DNA of 5,439 bases from Anaerolineales bacterium (GCA_023144145.1 JAGLGG010000306.1:1-5439); one strand, 5' to 3'. Shown: positions 1 to 5,439, counted from the first letter of the stretch. The notes: generated from the letters alone by a model not told the origin. Made by a program: numbers and translations.

Positions 1-968
1 GACCCTTGCTTGTTGAAGCGATTGCGGAACCAGACAATCAGCGTGACCACCACCGCCAGGCACATGAATTGTTCCCAGACGGAATAGGCAAAAGATTGCC
101 AATGAACTCCCCCAAAGGCTGAGTCGAAATCACCCTCCAGCGCTCCCCCGAACACAAATAGGAGAGGGAACACCGCGATGAGAAGCAGGATGATCCGCAG
201 CCAAAACTTGCCCTGGGCGTCGGATAGGCCCGAGAACCAATTTCGACGATAAGCCAGGATTCCGGCGATGAACAGGGCAATGTATTGGACCACGTGAGCC
301 GGTTGGAGGTTAAGCAACGGAATCCCCTCACCCACAGGTATCCATATCCGCACGATGAAGGTCGCCACACCCAGGACCAATGCAAAAGTCGCAATTGCAG
401 CATTGCCTGGGGCTTTCCCTTCACTTTGAGCAGGCGGGTCAGAGGGCTTGGTAAACATTCGCCAGAGCACATACGCTAAGGAGAACAGCAATAACATGGC
501 GACAAACCACAGGGGACCAAAGGTGAAGTTGCGGATGTCAGTGTAAAAATCGGACAGGTACCGCCCCAACGCCCCTCCAAAACCATACAGCCGCGCTACC
601 GGATAGATCGTTAAGGGAAAAATCAATAGCATGAAGAGGACCAGGGGAATTCCTAAGCGCTTGAGCCGGTCGACGAGAAACGCTGTGCTCCCTTTGCGGT
701 CTACAGAGCCAGGGTTGAAGTAGCTGGAAATCATAAAGAAGAATCCCATAAAGAAGGACTGATTGATCGCCAGGAAGAGCGTGATCAAGATGGTGGAGAT
801 ATCATTCATCTCACCTCGTTCGGTTTATAGAAAGTCTCCAGGTCCACCGTACATAATGGCGGTGTGGTGCAGAATTACCAAGATGGTGAGCAGGATGCGC
901 AGGTTGTCGATATAAAGAAGACGTGGTTTTGATGAAACTTTTGGGCCTACAGGTTTTTCATTTGTCAC
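1..968 (-). pseudogene. Acyltransferase-3 family membrane protein, interrupted by an in-frame stop and cut by the left edge
   Basis: The proteins of this family (PF01757, OpgC/MdoC-like group) are multi-pass inner-membrane enzymes that transfer acyl groups to glycans or other extracellular molecules; the substrate here is unknown. The chosen start is GTG at 968, because AAGGAG lies 6 bases upstream; an ATG at 1013 in the same frame lacks this. Residues 16-47 give the typical N-terminus: RLLYIDNLRIL, then a first membrane segment ending in ILHHTAIMYGGPGD, with the conserved His pair at 34-35. Codon 48 (825-827) is TAA. After it the same frame stays open to base 1 and matches the family: LFLAINQSFFMGFFFMISSYF, a DRLKRLGIPL loop, FTFGPLWFVAMLLLFSLAY, and several more hydrophobic helices. 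About 320 codons are visible, with the C-terminus outside the window. An internal ATG at 809 has GAGGTGAG just before it, so a shortened second piece could be translated, but it would lack the first helix and the His pair. A sequencing error is not excluded. Confidence 0.85.
810..830 (-). other. Lesion site in the acyltransferase gene: in-frame TAA with compensating-frameshift appearance
   Basis: In the gene's frame this stretch reads Leu-stop-Thr-Glu-Arg-Gly-Glu before Met at 809. Shifting the frame by one base gives Tyr-Lys-Pro-Asn-Glu after GDF, and members of this family often have aromatic residues (WYY-like) there. One extra base near 830 and one missing base near 814 would therefore give GDF-YKPNEGE-MND with no stop. 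A single nonsense change in the existing frame is the simpler alternative. What is directly seen is the stop codon and the same frame on both sides. Confidence 0.6.
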
Positions 969-1054
969 GATGCTCTCCTTTTTGTATCCTGGCGGACCAG
1001 GTGTGTACTCCAAAAGTTGTGAAAGTTTGATGTGTGTCGTGTGTGAAACTATGG

Positions 1055-1082
1055 CTTATCGAAAGATCAATTTTCTTCTCAA
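1055..1082 (-). promoter_or_regulatory. Weak leftward promoter candidate for the acyltransferase gene
   Basis: On the minus strand TTGAGA (1082-1077) and GATAAG (1060-1055) are separated by 16 bases. They match the sigma70 consensus at five and four of six positions, but the important last T of the -10 box is missing. Transcription would start near 1048 and leave a leader of about 80 bases. The dyad at 1078-1095 overlaps the -35 box. Confidence 0.3.
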
Positions 1083-1095
1083 GATTGAACTTGAG
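1078..1095. repeat. Inverted repeat CTCAAG-N6-CTTGAG
   Basis: Perfect 6-base arms are separated by 6 bases, giving a dyad about one helical turn from arm to arm. It overlaps the -35 box of the leftward promoter candidate and could be an operator. The short arms mean chance is possible. Confidence 0.4.
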
Positions 1096-1190
1096 CGTAC
1101 TCTGCAAGGAGCCTCTCCAAGGAGAAGCTGATGTATTAGAATAACCATGTTGGCTTAAAAAAGTAACTGCTCCCAGCTGCGGATCCTGCG

Positions 1191-1219
1191 TTGACCAGAT
1201 CTTCCTTCTCTTGTATCAT
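1191..1219 (+). promoter_or_regulatory. Good sigma70-like promoter P1 upstream of the sensor kinase
   Basis: TTGACC (1191-1196) and TATCAT (1214-1219) are spaced by exactly 17 bases, and each box differs from consensus at one position. The expected start of transcription is near 1226, four bases before the dyad at 1230-1253. The leader to the kinase ATG would be about 275 bases, which is long. It is the best promoter match I found in the window. Confidence 0.55.
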
Positions 1220-1229
1220 CCCCACAACC

Positions 1230-1253
1230 GGATAAATATAGCGATATTTATCC
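1230..1253. repeat. Perfect 10-base inverted repeat just downstream of P1
   Basis: The arms GGATAAATAT and ATATTTATCC are exact reverse complements around an AGCG centre. The position, directly after the predicted P1 start site, suits a repressor operator or a 5' hairpin of the transcript. The stem is AT-rich and not followed by a T run, so a terminator is unlikely. Confidence 0.7.
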
Positions 1254-1346
1254 CAATAGTTGCAGTCGAGGGCATAAGCTTCAGCATTTTTGCACCTAAA
1301 CACTCCTGATGATTATGATGACGCCCCATCGGTGGAAAGCAGGATA

Positions 1347-1377
1347 TTGACCAGTTCCGTAAAATGTCGAAAATAAT
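1347..1377 (+). promoter_or_regulatory. Second rightward promoter candidate P2 for the sensor kinase
   Basis: TTGACC (1347-1352) and AATAAT (1372-1377) each match consensus at five of six positions, but the 19-base spacer is longer than the optimum of 17. The -35 box and following AG repeat those of P1. The -10 box sits inside the dyad 1364-1386, so a protein bound there would block polymerase. The start would fall near 1384. Confidence 0.4.
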
Positions 1378-1386
1378 TTCCGACAT
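1364..1386. repeat. Near-perfect 11-base inverted repeat over the P2 -10 box
   Basis: The arms ATGTCGAAAAT and ATTTCCGACAT pair at 10 of 11 positions around a single central A. The outer ATGTCG/CGACAT halves are exact. The odd-length, tight dyad with an AT-rich centre resembles operators of dimeric helix-turn-helix regulators. Which regulator binds is unknown; the window's own NarL-like protein is one candidate. Confidence 0.6.
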
Positions 1387-1429
1387 CCTGGCCTGTTCTC
1401 TTGTTCTACCAATTGGGTAACTTGTCCGA

Positions 1430-1444
1430 GTTTCATCCTGAAAC
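1430..1444. repeat. Short inverted repeat GTTTCA-TCC-TGAAAC
   Basis: Perfect 6-base arms with a 3-base centre lie 57 bases before the kinase ATG at 1501, inside the predicted leader from either promoter candidate. It could be a small hairpin or operator. It is short enough to be chance. Confidence 0.35.
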
Positions 1445-1500
1445 AATGCAGGGCCAAAACCACATTTTCCCCTCATGTACACACATGGACAAATAGGCAC

Positions 1501-3477
1501 ATGCTTAAAATCTTGGGATCGGTAATGAAAAGGATCACATCAAGTCTAAATGGCAGGATGAGTCTTCTCTTCCTCAGCTTCTTCCTTTTGGTGACAATTT
1601 CCGTTGGCGCCACGGCCTGGGTCGTCGACACACAGAATAAGGACGCCCTGATCATCAACCTCGCCGGACGACAGCGAATGTTGATTCAACAGATGACCAG
1701 GGAAGCACTGCTCTTTGGACTGGATGGGGATGAGCAAACCCTTCGATCCCTGGAAAATTCCACCGATACATTTGATCGCACTTTGAACGCACTTATTCAA
1801 GGGGGTCAGACCCCCTATCTGCCCGACCAGGTTGTCACTGTGCCTGCAACTAAAAGCGGAGTCATTCTGACTGGCCTTCATCAGGTGCAATCAACCTGGG
1901 ACACTTTCAGTAGTTACGTAGAAGCGATCATAGTGAGCGAGCCTGCAGATCCCGGGCTCGGTAGCTCAGTTGATGCAGTTGAGCAGTTATCACCCGTGCT
2001 GCTCCTACAGGCGGACGAGGTGGTTCGCATGTACGAATCAGCCTCTGAAGAAAAAGTGGAACGATTGACTTGGATCCAGGCGACTTTCTTCTTGAGTGCG
2101 CTCACTCTGCTGGTTGCAGGATTCATTATTACCAAAAAGTCAGTCATCTCCCCACTTCATTCGCTTGCACTTTACGCTGAAAAGATAGGTCAAGGTAACC
2201 TGGGAACCAGGGTGGATGTCTCGGGTCCATTTGAGATTGATTCACTGGCGCAAAGCCTCGACACCATGCGGGCGCAGCTGCTAAGTTCCAGAGATGAATT
2301 GGAGGAGCAGGTTCAAAGGCGAACGCGTGAACTTGCGGCTTTGCATGAAGTCAGTCGTGATATCACCTCCAAGTTGGAAATCGAATACGTCCTTCGATCC
2401 GTAACAGACAAGGCGCGCAAGCTCTTGGATTGCGAGACCGCCTTCATTTGCTTGCTGGATGAGGTCAACGAGACTTTGAGCTTGAAGGCGATGAGTGGCC
2501 CTCAGAGTGCACTGGGTGATGTTCGAGTTCAAGTACAAGATTCTCATGCCCAATTGGTGTTGACTGGATCGGAGGCTGTTTTTTGCAATGGTGTTGGATG
2601 CACTAGCCAATGCAGGATTATCGCCGAACCTCATCACCGCAGTCACCTTGCATCTTCTTTGCGGGTAGGAGAGAGGGTGATTGGTGCGTTATGCGCTGCC
2701 AGCCCCGAAGCAGCGGTTTTTTCTCAAGAGGATGCCAATTTGTTGACGAAATTAGCTGACTCAGCGGCAGTTGCGTTGGAGAACGCACGGCTTTATCGTG
2801 AGGCGGAACGAGCGGCGACCTTGGAAGAGCGACACCGGATTGCAGCGGAAATTCATGATGGTGTGGCCCAGATCCTGAGTTATTTGGAACTTGAAGTGGA
2901 CGAACTAGTCGGTCGAATTGAAAATGACCTTCCGGGTGATTCCAAAACTGAGCTACTCTCAATTCGGGAAGCTGTCAGCCAGGCAGGCCAGGAGGCGAGA
3001 AAATCTATCACTCGTTTGCACGAGGAAGTTCCAGCACCTAAGTCGCTACAGTGTCAATTAGAAAATGCAGTGGCAGATTATAACGAGGCTTGTGAGTTCG
3101 TAATCACGCTCGATGCAGGCGATTCACCACCTTTAGCACTCCCACATTCTGATGCAACCCATATTTTGCGTGTCCTTCAAGAAGCCCTGATGAACGCGCG
3201 CCGTCATGCTCAAGCGAAAAAAGTAACGATATTCTTCGATCAAGTTGACCAGGAACATGTTCTAACCATCGAGGATGATGGGCTCGGTTTCGATCCGGAA
3301 GCACCACATCAAGATGATCGTCCACATTTCGGATTGAGTATAATGAAGGCTCGAGCCATCCGGCTGGAAGGTGATCTCAAGGTGATCTCCCAGGCTGGAA
3401 AAGGAACCAGGATCGCGCTTACCTGGCCGGTACAAATCCAACAATCATCGAATTTAATCGAGGCAATGAAAGGCTAA
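1501..3477 (+). CDS. NarX-like membrane histidine kinase with P-box sensor, HAMP, cysteine-rich GAF and HisKA_3/HATPase
   Basis: This inner-membrane sensor (658 residues) should autophosphorylate on His and pass phosphate to the regulator encoded next. Order: TM1 about 20-41; periplasmic helical domain about 42-190 with a PilJ/NarX-type P-box at 48-64 (DALIINLAGRQRMLIQQ, R59 at the conserved Arg position); TM2 191-211; HAMP about 212-263; coiled coil about 262-285; GAF about 285-430; HisKA_3 with ERHRIAAEIHDGVAQ (H452 phosphoacceptor); HATPase with N-box N565, DDGLGFD (592-598), FGLSIM (610-615) and GKGT (633-636). All kinase motifs are intact. The GAF holds six cysteines, including C362-x4-C367-x3-C371, which could bind a metal or Fe-S cluster. 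By family knowledge the P-box senses nitrate/nitrite in NarX/NarQ; here that is inference. Neither ATG 1501 nor ATG 1525 (residue 9) has a strong ribosome site, so the start is uncertain by 8 residues. It lies one base before the regulator gene. Confidence 0.9.
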   Translation: MLKILGSVMKRITSSLNGRMSLLFLSFFLLVTISVGATAWVVDTQNKDALIINLAGRQRMLIQQMTREALLFGLDGDEQTLRSLENSTDTFDRTLNALIQGGQTPYLPDQVVTVPATKSGVILTGLHQVQSTWDTFSSYVEAIIVSEPADPGLGSSVDAVEQLSPVLLLQADEVVRMYESASEEKVERLTWIQATFFLSALTLLVAGFIITKKSVISPLHSLALYAEKIGQGNLGTRVDVSGPFEIDSLAQSLDTMRAQLLSSRDELEEQVQRRTRELAALHEVSRDITSKLEIEYVLRSVTDKARKLLDCETAFICLLDEVNETLSLKAMSGPQSALGDVRVQVQDSHAQLVLTGSEAVFCNGVGCTSQCRIIAEPHHRSHLASSLRVGERVIGALCAASPEAAVFSQEDANLLTKLADSAAVALENARLYREAERAATLEERHRIAAEIHDGVAQILSYLELEVDELVGRIENDLPGDSKTELLSIREAVSQAGQEARKSITRLHEEVPAPKSLQCQLENAVADYNEACEFVITLDAGDSPPLALPHSDATHILRVLQEALMNARRHAQAKKVTIFFDQVDQEHVLTIEDDGLGFDPEAPHQDDRPHFGLSIMKARAIRLEGDLKVISQAGKGTRIALTWPVQIQQSSNLIEAMKG

Positions 3478-3478
3478 A

Positions 3479-4129
3479 ATGCCCCCTATCCGGATTTTAT
3501 TGGCAGACGACCATACCTTATTCCGTGAAGGACTAGCTGGGATCTTGGATTCCCAGCCGGATATGGATGTTGTCGGTGAAGCAGGTGACGGCGTTGAAGC
3601 CCTGGTAAAGGCAAAGGAATTAGCCCCTGACCTGATCTTGATGGACATCATCATGCCTGGATGTGATGGTCTTGAAGCCACCAAACAAATCAGACAGGAG
3701 CTACCAGATATAACGATCGTGATCCTCACTGTTCGCGATGATGAAGACAAGTTGTTCCAGGCGATAAAAAATGGAGCGCAAGGTTATTTGCTGAAGAATA
3801 TGAGCTCTAAAGTGATACTGAAACTCCTGCGAGGGGCAATGCAAGGCGAGGCAGCCATCACGCCTGAAATGGCCGGTCGAATGCTGGAGGAATTTCGGCG
3901 CCTCAGCCACGAGGTACCGTTGGAGAATGGCGAAGACGCTGACCTCACCCGGCGGGAAATTGAAGTCCTTGGCAGGGTTGCAACCGGAGCCACAGATAAA
4001 GAAATTGCCGACGAGTTGACCATTAGCATTCACACCGTGAAAAGCCACATGCGCAACATTCTGGCAAAGCTTCATGTTGGAACCCGTCGCGAGGCAAGTC
4101 GCATCGCCCGCCACAAGGGCCTCGTCTGA
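3479..4129 (+). CDS. NarL/FixJ-type response regulator (receiver plus LuxR-type HTH)
   Basis: This cytoplasmic DNA-binding regulator (216 residues, normal for the family) is the evident partner of the upstream kinase. The receiver spans about 4-120 with acidic pocket D10/D11, phosphoacceptor D56 in LMDIIMPG, T84 and K106 (GYLLK), so all switch residues are present. A linker of about 35 residues leads to a LuxR/GerE HTH at 155-216: LTRREIEVL, then KEIADELTISIHTVKSHMRNIL, the typical recognition helix region, and LHVGTRREA. ATG 3479 starts one base after the kinase stop, with AAAGG 6 bases upstream inside the kinase 3' end, so the two are probably translationally coupled. The rho-independent terminator at 4196-4224 ends the unit. 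Likely targets are its own promoter region and the cytochrome operon to the right; this is inference from position. NarL itself is only the nearest well-known model, so no gene symbol is given. Confidence 0.93.
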   Translation: MPPIRILLADDHTLFREGLAGILDSQPDMDVVGEAGDGVEALVKAKELAPDLILMDIIMPGCDGLEATKQIRQELPDITIVILTVRDDEDKLFQAIKNGAQGYLLKNMSSKVILKLLRGAMQGEAAITPEMAGRMLEEFRRLSHEVPLENGEDADLTRREIEVLGRVATGATDKEIADELTISIHTVKSHMRNILAKLHVGTRREASRIARHKGLV

Positions 4130-4195
4130 AGCGAGCCTTCCTGGAGGCATTAATAACTCCCGCTATCTCTTCGAAGGAACTAATTCTAATCAATC

Positions 4196-4224
4196 AGAGA
4201 GTGATCAAAAGATCACTCTTTTTT
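4196..4224 (+). terminator. Rho-independent terminator after the kinase/regulator pair
   Basis: The stem AGAGTGATC / GATCACTCT (9 perfect pairs, extendable by a G-U and an A-U pair) closes an AAAA loop and runs into six T residues. It lies 67 bases after the regulator stop. The stem is modest in GC, so termination may be partial. Its TGATC-N4-GATCA core superficially resembles a Crp/Fnr-type site, but the T tract argues for a terminator. Confidence 0.8.
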
Positions 4225-4249
4225 CATTCTCACCGCATTTTTTGAGTGA

Positions 4250-4278
4250 TTGAACCCCAGGTCTAAGCAACGTAATCT
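4250..4278 (+). promoter_or_regulatory. Weak promoter candidate for the pseudo-receiver gene
   Basis: TTGAAC (4250-4255) and TAATCT (4273-4278) are separated by 17 bases, with four and three of six consensus matches. It follows the terminator directly and would start transcription near 4285, about 30 bases before the ATG at 4316. The position fits a need for a new promoter, but the boxes are poor. Confidence 0.3.
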
Positions 4279-4315
4279 AGTTATCAGAACTGAAAACTAT
4301 TTTCACCCTCAGAGG

Positions 4316-4681
4316 ATGATGGCAGATCAGAGAAAGCGGCGTGTGATTCTGTTGGCAACACAGCTGTTATTAGGTGAAGCCCTAGCGAACATCCTGAATA
4401 AACAGGATGACGTCGAGCTAATTGGACCATTGGTCCCCGACCCTCAAAATCTTGCTGGCTTATCTGAGCAGAATCCCGATATCTTTTTGTTTATCAATGA
4501 AGGTAACGACGCTGATCAAGCGGTCGCCACCCAGATCCTTTCACTCTTTCCGGATTATCCCTTTCTGCAAGTATCAACCGAGCAGAGTATCGTCCGTGTT
4601 TACACATCCGAGTCCCACCGCACGAGCAGTGTCGACTTGATAGAGACCATCCGGGCTCTTCCGATGAAGAAATTTGGCTAA
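4316..4681 (+). CDS. Degenerate receiver-like (pseudo-receiver) protein without phosphoacceptor
   Basis: I do not recognise a named family, but the 121-residue product aligns without gaps to the neighbouring response regulator at an offset of 4 residues from its R9 to I60. Matches include L18, E21, L23-A24, I26-L27, Q30, D32, G37, L46, E51, P54-D55 and L58: about 16 identities in 52. The receiver's D10, D11 and D56 correspond to A14, T15 and I60, so phosphorylation in the normal way is excluded. T88 falls at the conserved Thr/Ser position. Helix 4 looks shortened, and VRVYTS replaces the segment with the switch Lys. The ending SSVDLIETIRAL resembles the last receiver helix. No DNA-binding domain, signal peptide or TM is present. 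The start is ATG 4316 or 4319, after AGAGG at 4311-4315. A TTG start at 4250 would add 22 residues before strand 1 and overlap a promoter candidate. A role as a phosphorylation-independent modulator of the adjacent pair is inference. Confidence 0.75.
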   Translation: MMADQRKRRVILLATQLLLGEALANILNKQDDVELIGPLVPDPQNLAGLSEQNPDIFLFINEGNDADQAVATQILSLFPDYPFLQVSTEQSIVRVYTSESHRTSSVDLIETIRALPMKKFG

Positions 4682-4690
4682 GGATCAAGT

Positions 4691-4783
4691 ATGAGAATGA
4701 TTCGAGTGAGGACCTCACTCAGAGATGAATGGGTGGAAATCTGGTTGACCGAAAGATCATTCGCCAGGCCTATTTGGAGGTAA
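4691..4783 (+). CDS. Possible 30-residue leader or small ORF before the cytochrome gene
   Basis: An ATG at 4691 is preceded by AAGGA with 6-base spacing, overlapping the stop of the pseudo-receiver gene. The frame runs 30 codons (MRMIRVRTSLRDEWVEIWLT, then ERSFARPIWR) to TAA at 4781-4783, three bases before the cytochrome ATG and in the same frame. The peptide is basic with four Trp residues, and no family is recognised. It could be a small protein, a leader whose translation couples to the cytochrome, or chance. A perfect palindrome lies inside it, which argues that the DNA here may be regulatory instead. The small size keeps confidence low. Confidence 0.35.
   Translation: MRMIRVRTSLRDEWVEIWLTERSFARPIWR
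4704..4720. repeat. Perfect 17-base palindrome upstream of the cytochrome gene
   Basis: GAGTGAGG and CCTCACTC are exact reverse complements around a single A. The dyad is centred 75 bases before the cytochrome ATG and has no following T run, so an operator is more likely than a terminator. As RNA it would form a hairpin only after opening a few central pairs. Confidence 0.6.
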
Positions 4784-4786
4784 TGG

Positions 4787-5439
4787 ATGAGTGAGCGAAA
4801 CGACCTTCCTTGGGATAAGCGTCCAGTTACTGCACGGGACATTGCCATTACAGCTGGCGTAGCAGTCTTTGCTTGCGTACTTGGCACCGGCCTCATGTTC
4901 ACCGTCGTTCGGGATCAATCCGAAACGGTGGATGTTGCTCCAATTTCAGGTGCAGTCCAACCGACCTCGCAAGCGGTTGTTCTGGATACAGCGGGGGCTG
5001 AGAGAGGCCAAGGCATATATCAGGATAAATGCGCCTCATGCCATACCATCGGCGCCGGTGCAACGGTGGGTCCTGATCTCAAAGGTGTGGTGGCTTTGAG
5101 GGATCGCGATTGGCTGCTGGAGTGGATCAAGGCGCCGGACGATATGTTGGCCCGAGGTGACCCACTGGCTACACAACTGCTGGCGGAATCGAACAACATC
5201 CCCATGCCCAATTTGTCCATAACTAGTGAGGAAGCGGTTGATATTCTGGCTTTCATCGAACTGGAATCGGGAGGTCCATTGGAACCTCAAGCGGTCGATG
5301 AACCGGTATTGATAAGCATTGAAGGAGATCCCCAAGTTGGTGAAAACCTGTTCGTTGGAAAGACCCAGCTCCAGAATGGCGGGCCGGCTTGCATATCATG
5401 CCATGGCTTATCCGATGTTGGCCTATTGGGCGGCGGAAC
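4787..5439 (+). CDS. Membrane-anchored dihaem c-type cytochrome, 3' end beyond the window
   Basis: 217 codons are visible. The start is fixed: an in-frame TAA ends at 4783, ATG 4787 follows, and GGAGG lies 6 bases upstream. Residues 1-18 are cytoplasmic, 19-41 form one uncleaved membrane anchor (IAITAGVAVFACVLGTGLMF), and the rest is outside. The first cytochrome domain (about 70-160) has CASCH at 82-86, GPDLKG at 95-100, DRDWLLEWIKAPDDMLARGD, and M140 in IPMPNL as the probable distal haem ligand. The second domain begins near 180 and has CISCH at 202-206, then GLLGGG at the edge. Such cytochromes pass electrons to periplasmic or membrane reductases. In Thermus a membrane-bound dihaem cytochrome, NarC, is encoded with the nitrate reductase, and clade II nitrous oxide reductase clusters also carry cytochromes; the partner here is not visible. 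The NarX/NarL-like pair upstream fits nitrogen-oxide respiration. It is probably the first gene of an electron-transfer operon. Confidence 0.92.
   Translation, partial: MSERNDLPWDKRPVTARDIAITAGVAVFACVLGTGLMFTVVRDQSETVDVAPISGAVQPTSQAVVLDTAGAERGQGIYQDKCASCHTIGAGATVGPDLKGVVALRDRDWLLEWIKAPDDMLARGDPLATQLLAESNNIPMPNLSITSEEAVDILAFIELESGGPLEPQAVDEPVLISIEGDPQVGENLFVGKTQLQNGGPACISCHGLSDVGLLGGG

Larger units (their letters stand above)
969..1500. promoter_or_regulatory. Divergent intergenic region with several dyads and promoter candidates, no supported gene
   Basis: This 532-base gap separates the leftward acyltransferase gene from the rightward sensor kinase. The open frames inside it have no start signal or recognisable protein features and are read as chance. 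It contains four notable inverted repeats (1078-1095, 1230-1253, 1364-1386, 1430-1444). Two rightward and one leftward sigma70-like promoter candidates are listed separately. The length and number of dyads suggest a regulated divergent control region. A small RNA starting near 1226 is possible but not supported by a terminator. Confidence 0.6.

Noticed and set aside
38..472. 144-codon minus-strand open frame inside the acyltransferase
   Set aside because: It is a shifted-frame shadow; the true frame over the same bases gives clear membrane-protein family sequence.
988..1001. CCTGG-CGGA-CCAGG hairpin before the acyltransferase start
   Set aside because: Only 5 base pairs; could affect the leader but is not distinguishable from chance.
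1216..1500. 94-codon open frame on the minus strand in the intergenic region
   Set aside because: No ribosome site or recognisable protein pattern, runs against the predicted rightward promoters and covers the dyads; probably chance.
3701..4150. 149-codon minus-strand open frame opposite the response regulator
   Set aside because: Antisense shadow of a gene with intact receiver and HTH motifs; its protein has no recognisable pattern.
4198..4219. Crp/Fnr-like site (TGATC-N4-GATCA)
   Set aside because: The same bases make a 9-pair hairpin followed directly by six T residues just after the regulator gene, so a terminator explains them better.
4250..4315. TTG start extending the pseudo-receiver by 22 residues
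   Set aside because: No ribosome site before 4250, and the extension would sit before the first receiver strand, unlike the neighbouring regulator.
4745..4776. TTGACC as -35 box of a promoter directly before the cytochrome
   Set aside because: No acceptable -10 box at 16-18 bases; the nearest AT-rich hexamer is 20 bases away and the start would fall on the ribosome site.

Overview
The window looks like a piece of a bacterial chromosome of moderate GC content. It holds a sensor kinase / response regulator pair, an adjacent unusual receiver-like protein and the start of a c-type cytochrome gene. The N-terminal P-box of the kinase, the dihaem cytochrome and the style of the acyltransferase suggest a respiratory, possibly denitrifying bacterium. 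My best guess is Chloroflexota (Anaerolineae-like). That is an impression from the proteins, not a demonstrated assignment. I see no mobile element, CRISPR array, tRNA or rRNA.

Left part (1-968, minus strand): an acyltransferase-3 family membrane protein that runs off the left edge. Its reading frame is clean except for one in-frame TAA at 825-827, just after the first membrane segment. The same frame continues to the window edge with typical family sequence, so the gene is broken, recently mutated, mis-sequenced or expressed in two pieces.

Middle left (969-1500): a 532-base divergent intergenic region without a convincing gene. It carries two sigma70-like promoter candidates pointing right (1191-1219 and 1347-1377). 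Each has a strong inverted repeat placed like an operator (1230-1253 and 1364-1386). It also has a weaker promoter candidate pointing left, with its own dyad.

Centre (1501-4129): a NarX-like histidine kinase and a NarL-like response regulator, one base apart. The kinase reads in order: TM, periplasmic helical sensor with a PilJ/NarX-type P-box, TM, HAMP, coiled coil, GAF with a cysteine cluster, HisKA_3, HATPase. A rho-independent terminator (4196-4224) closes this unit.

Right part (4250-5439): a 121-residue protein aligns without gaps to the first 57 residues of the neighbouring response regulator's receiver domain, but lacks the acidic pocket and the phosphoacceptor aspartate. Next come a possible 30-codon ORF containing a perfect 17-base palindrome, and a membrane-anchored dihaem cytochrome c cut by the right edge.

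A working model (inference): the kinase senses nitrate or nitrite outside, and perhaps redox state or oxygen inside through its GAF cysteines. It phosphorylates the NarL-like regulator, which controls the electron-transfer operon that begins with the cytochrome. The pseudo-receiver may modulate this circuit independently of phosphorylation. The terminal reductase is outside the window, so nitrate, nitrite and nitrous oxide respiration all remain possible.
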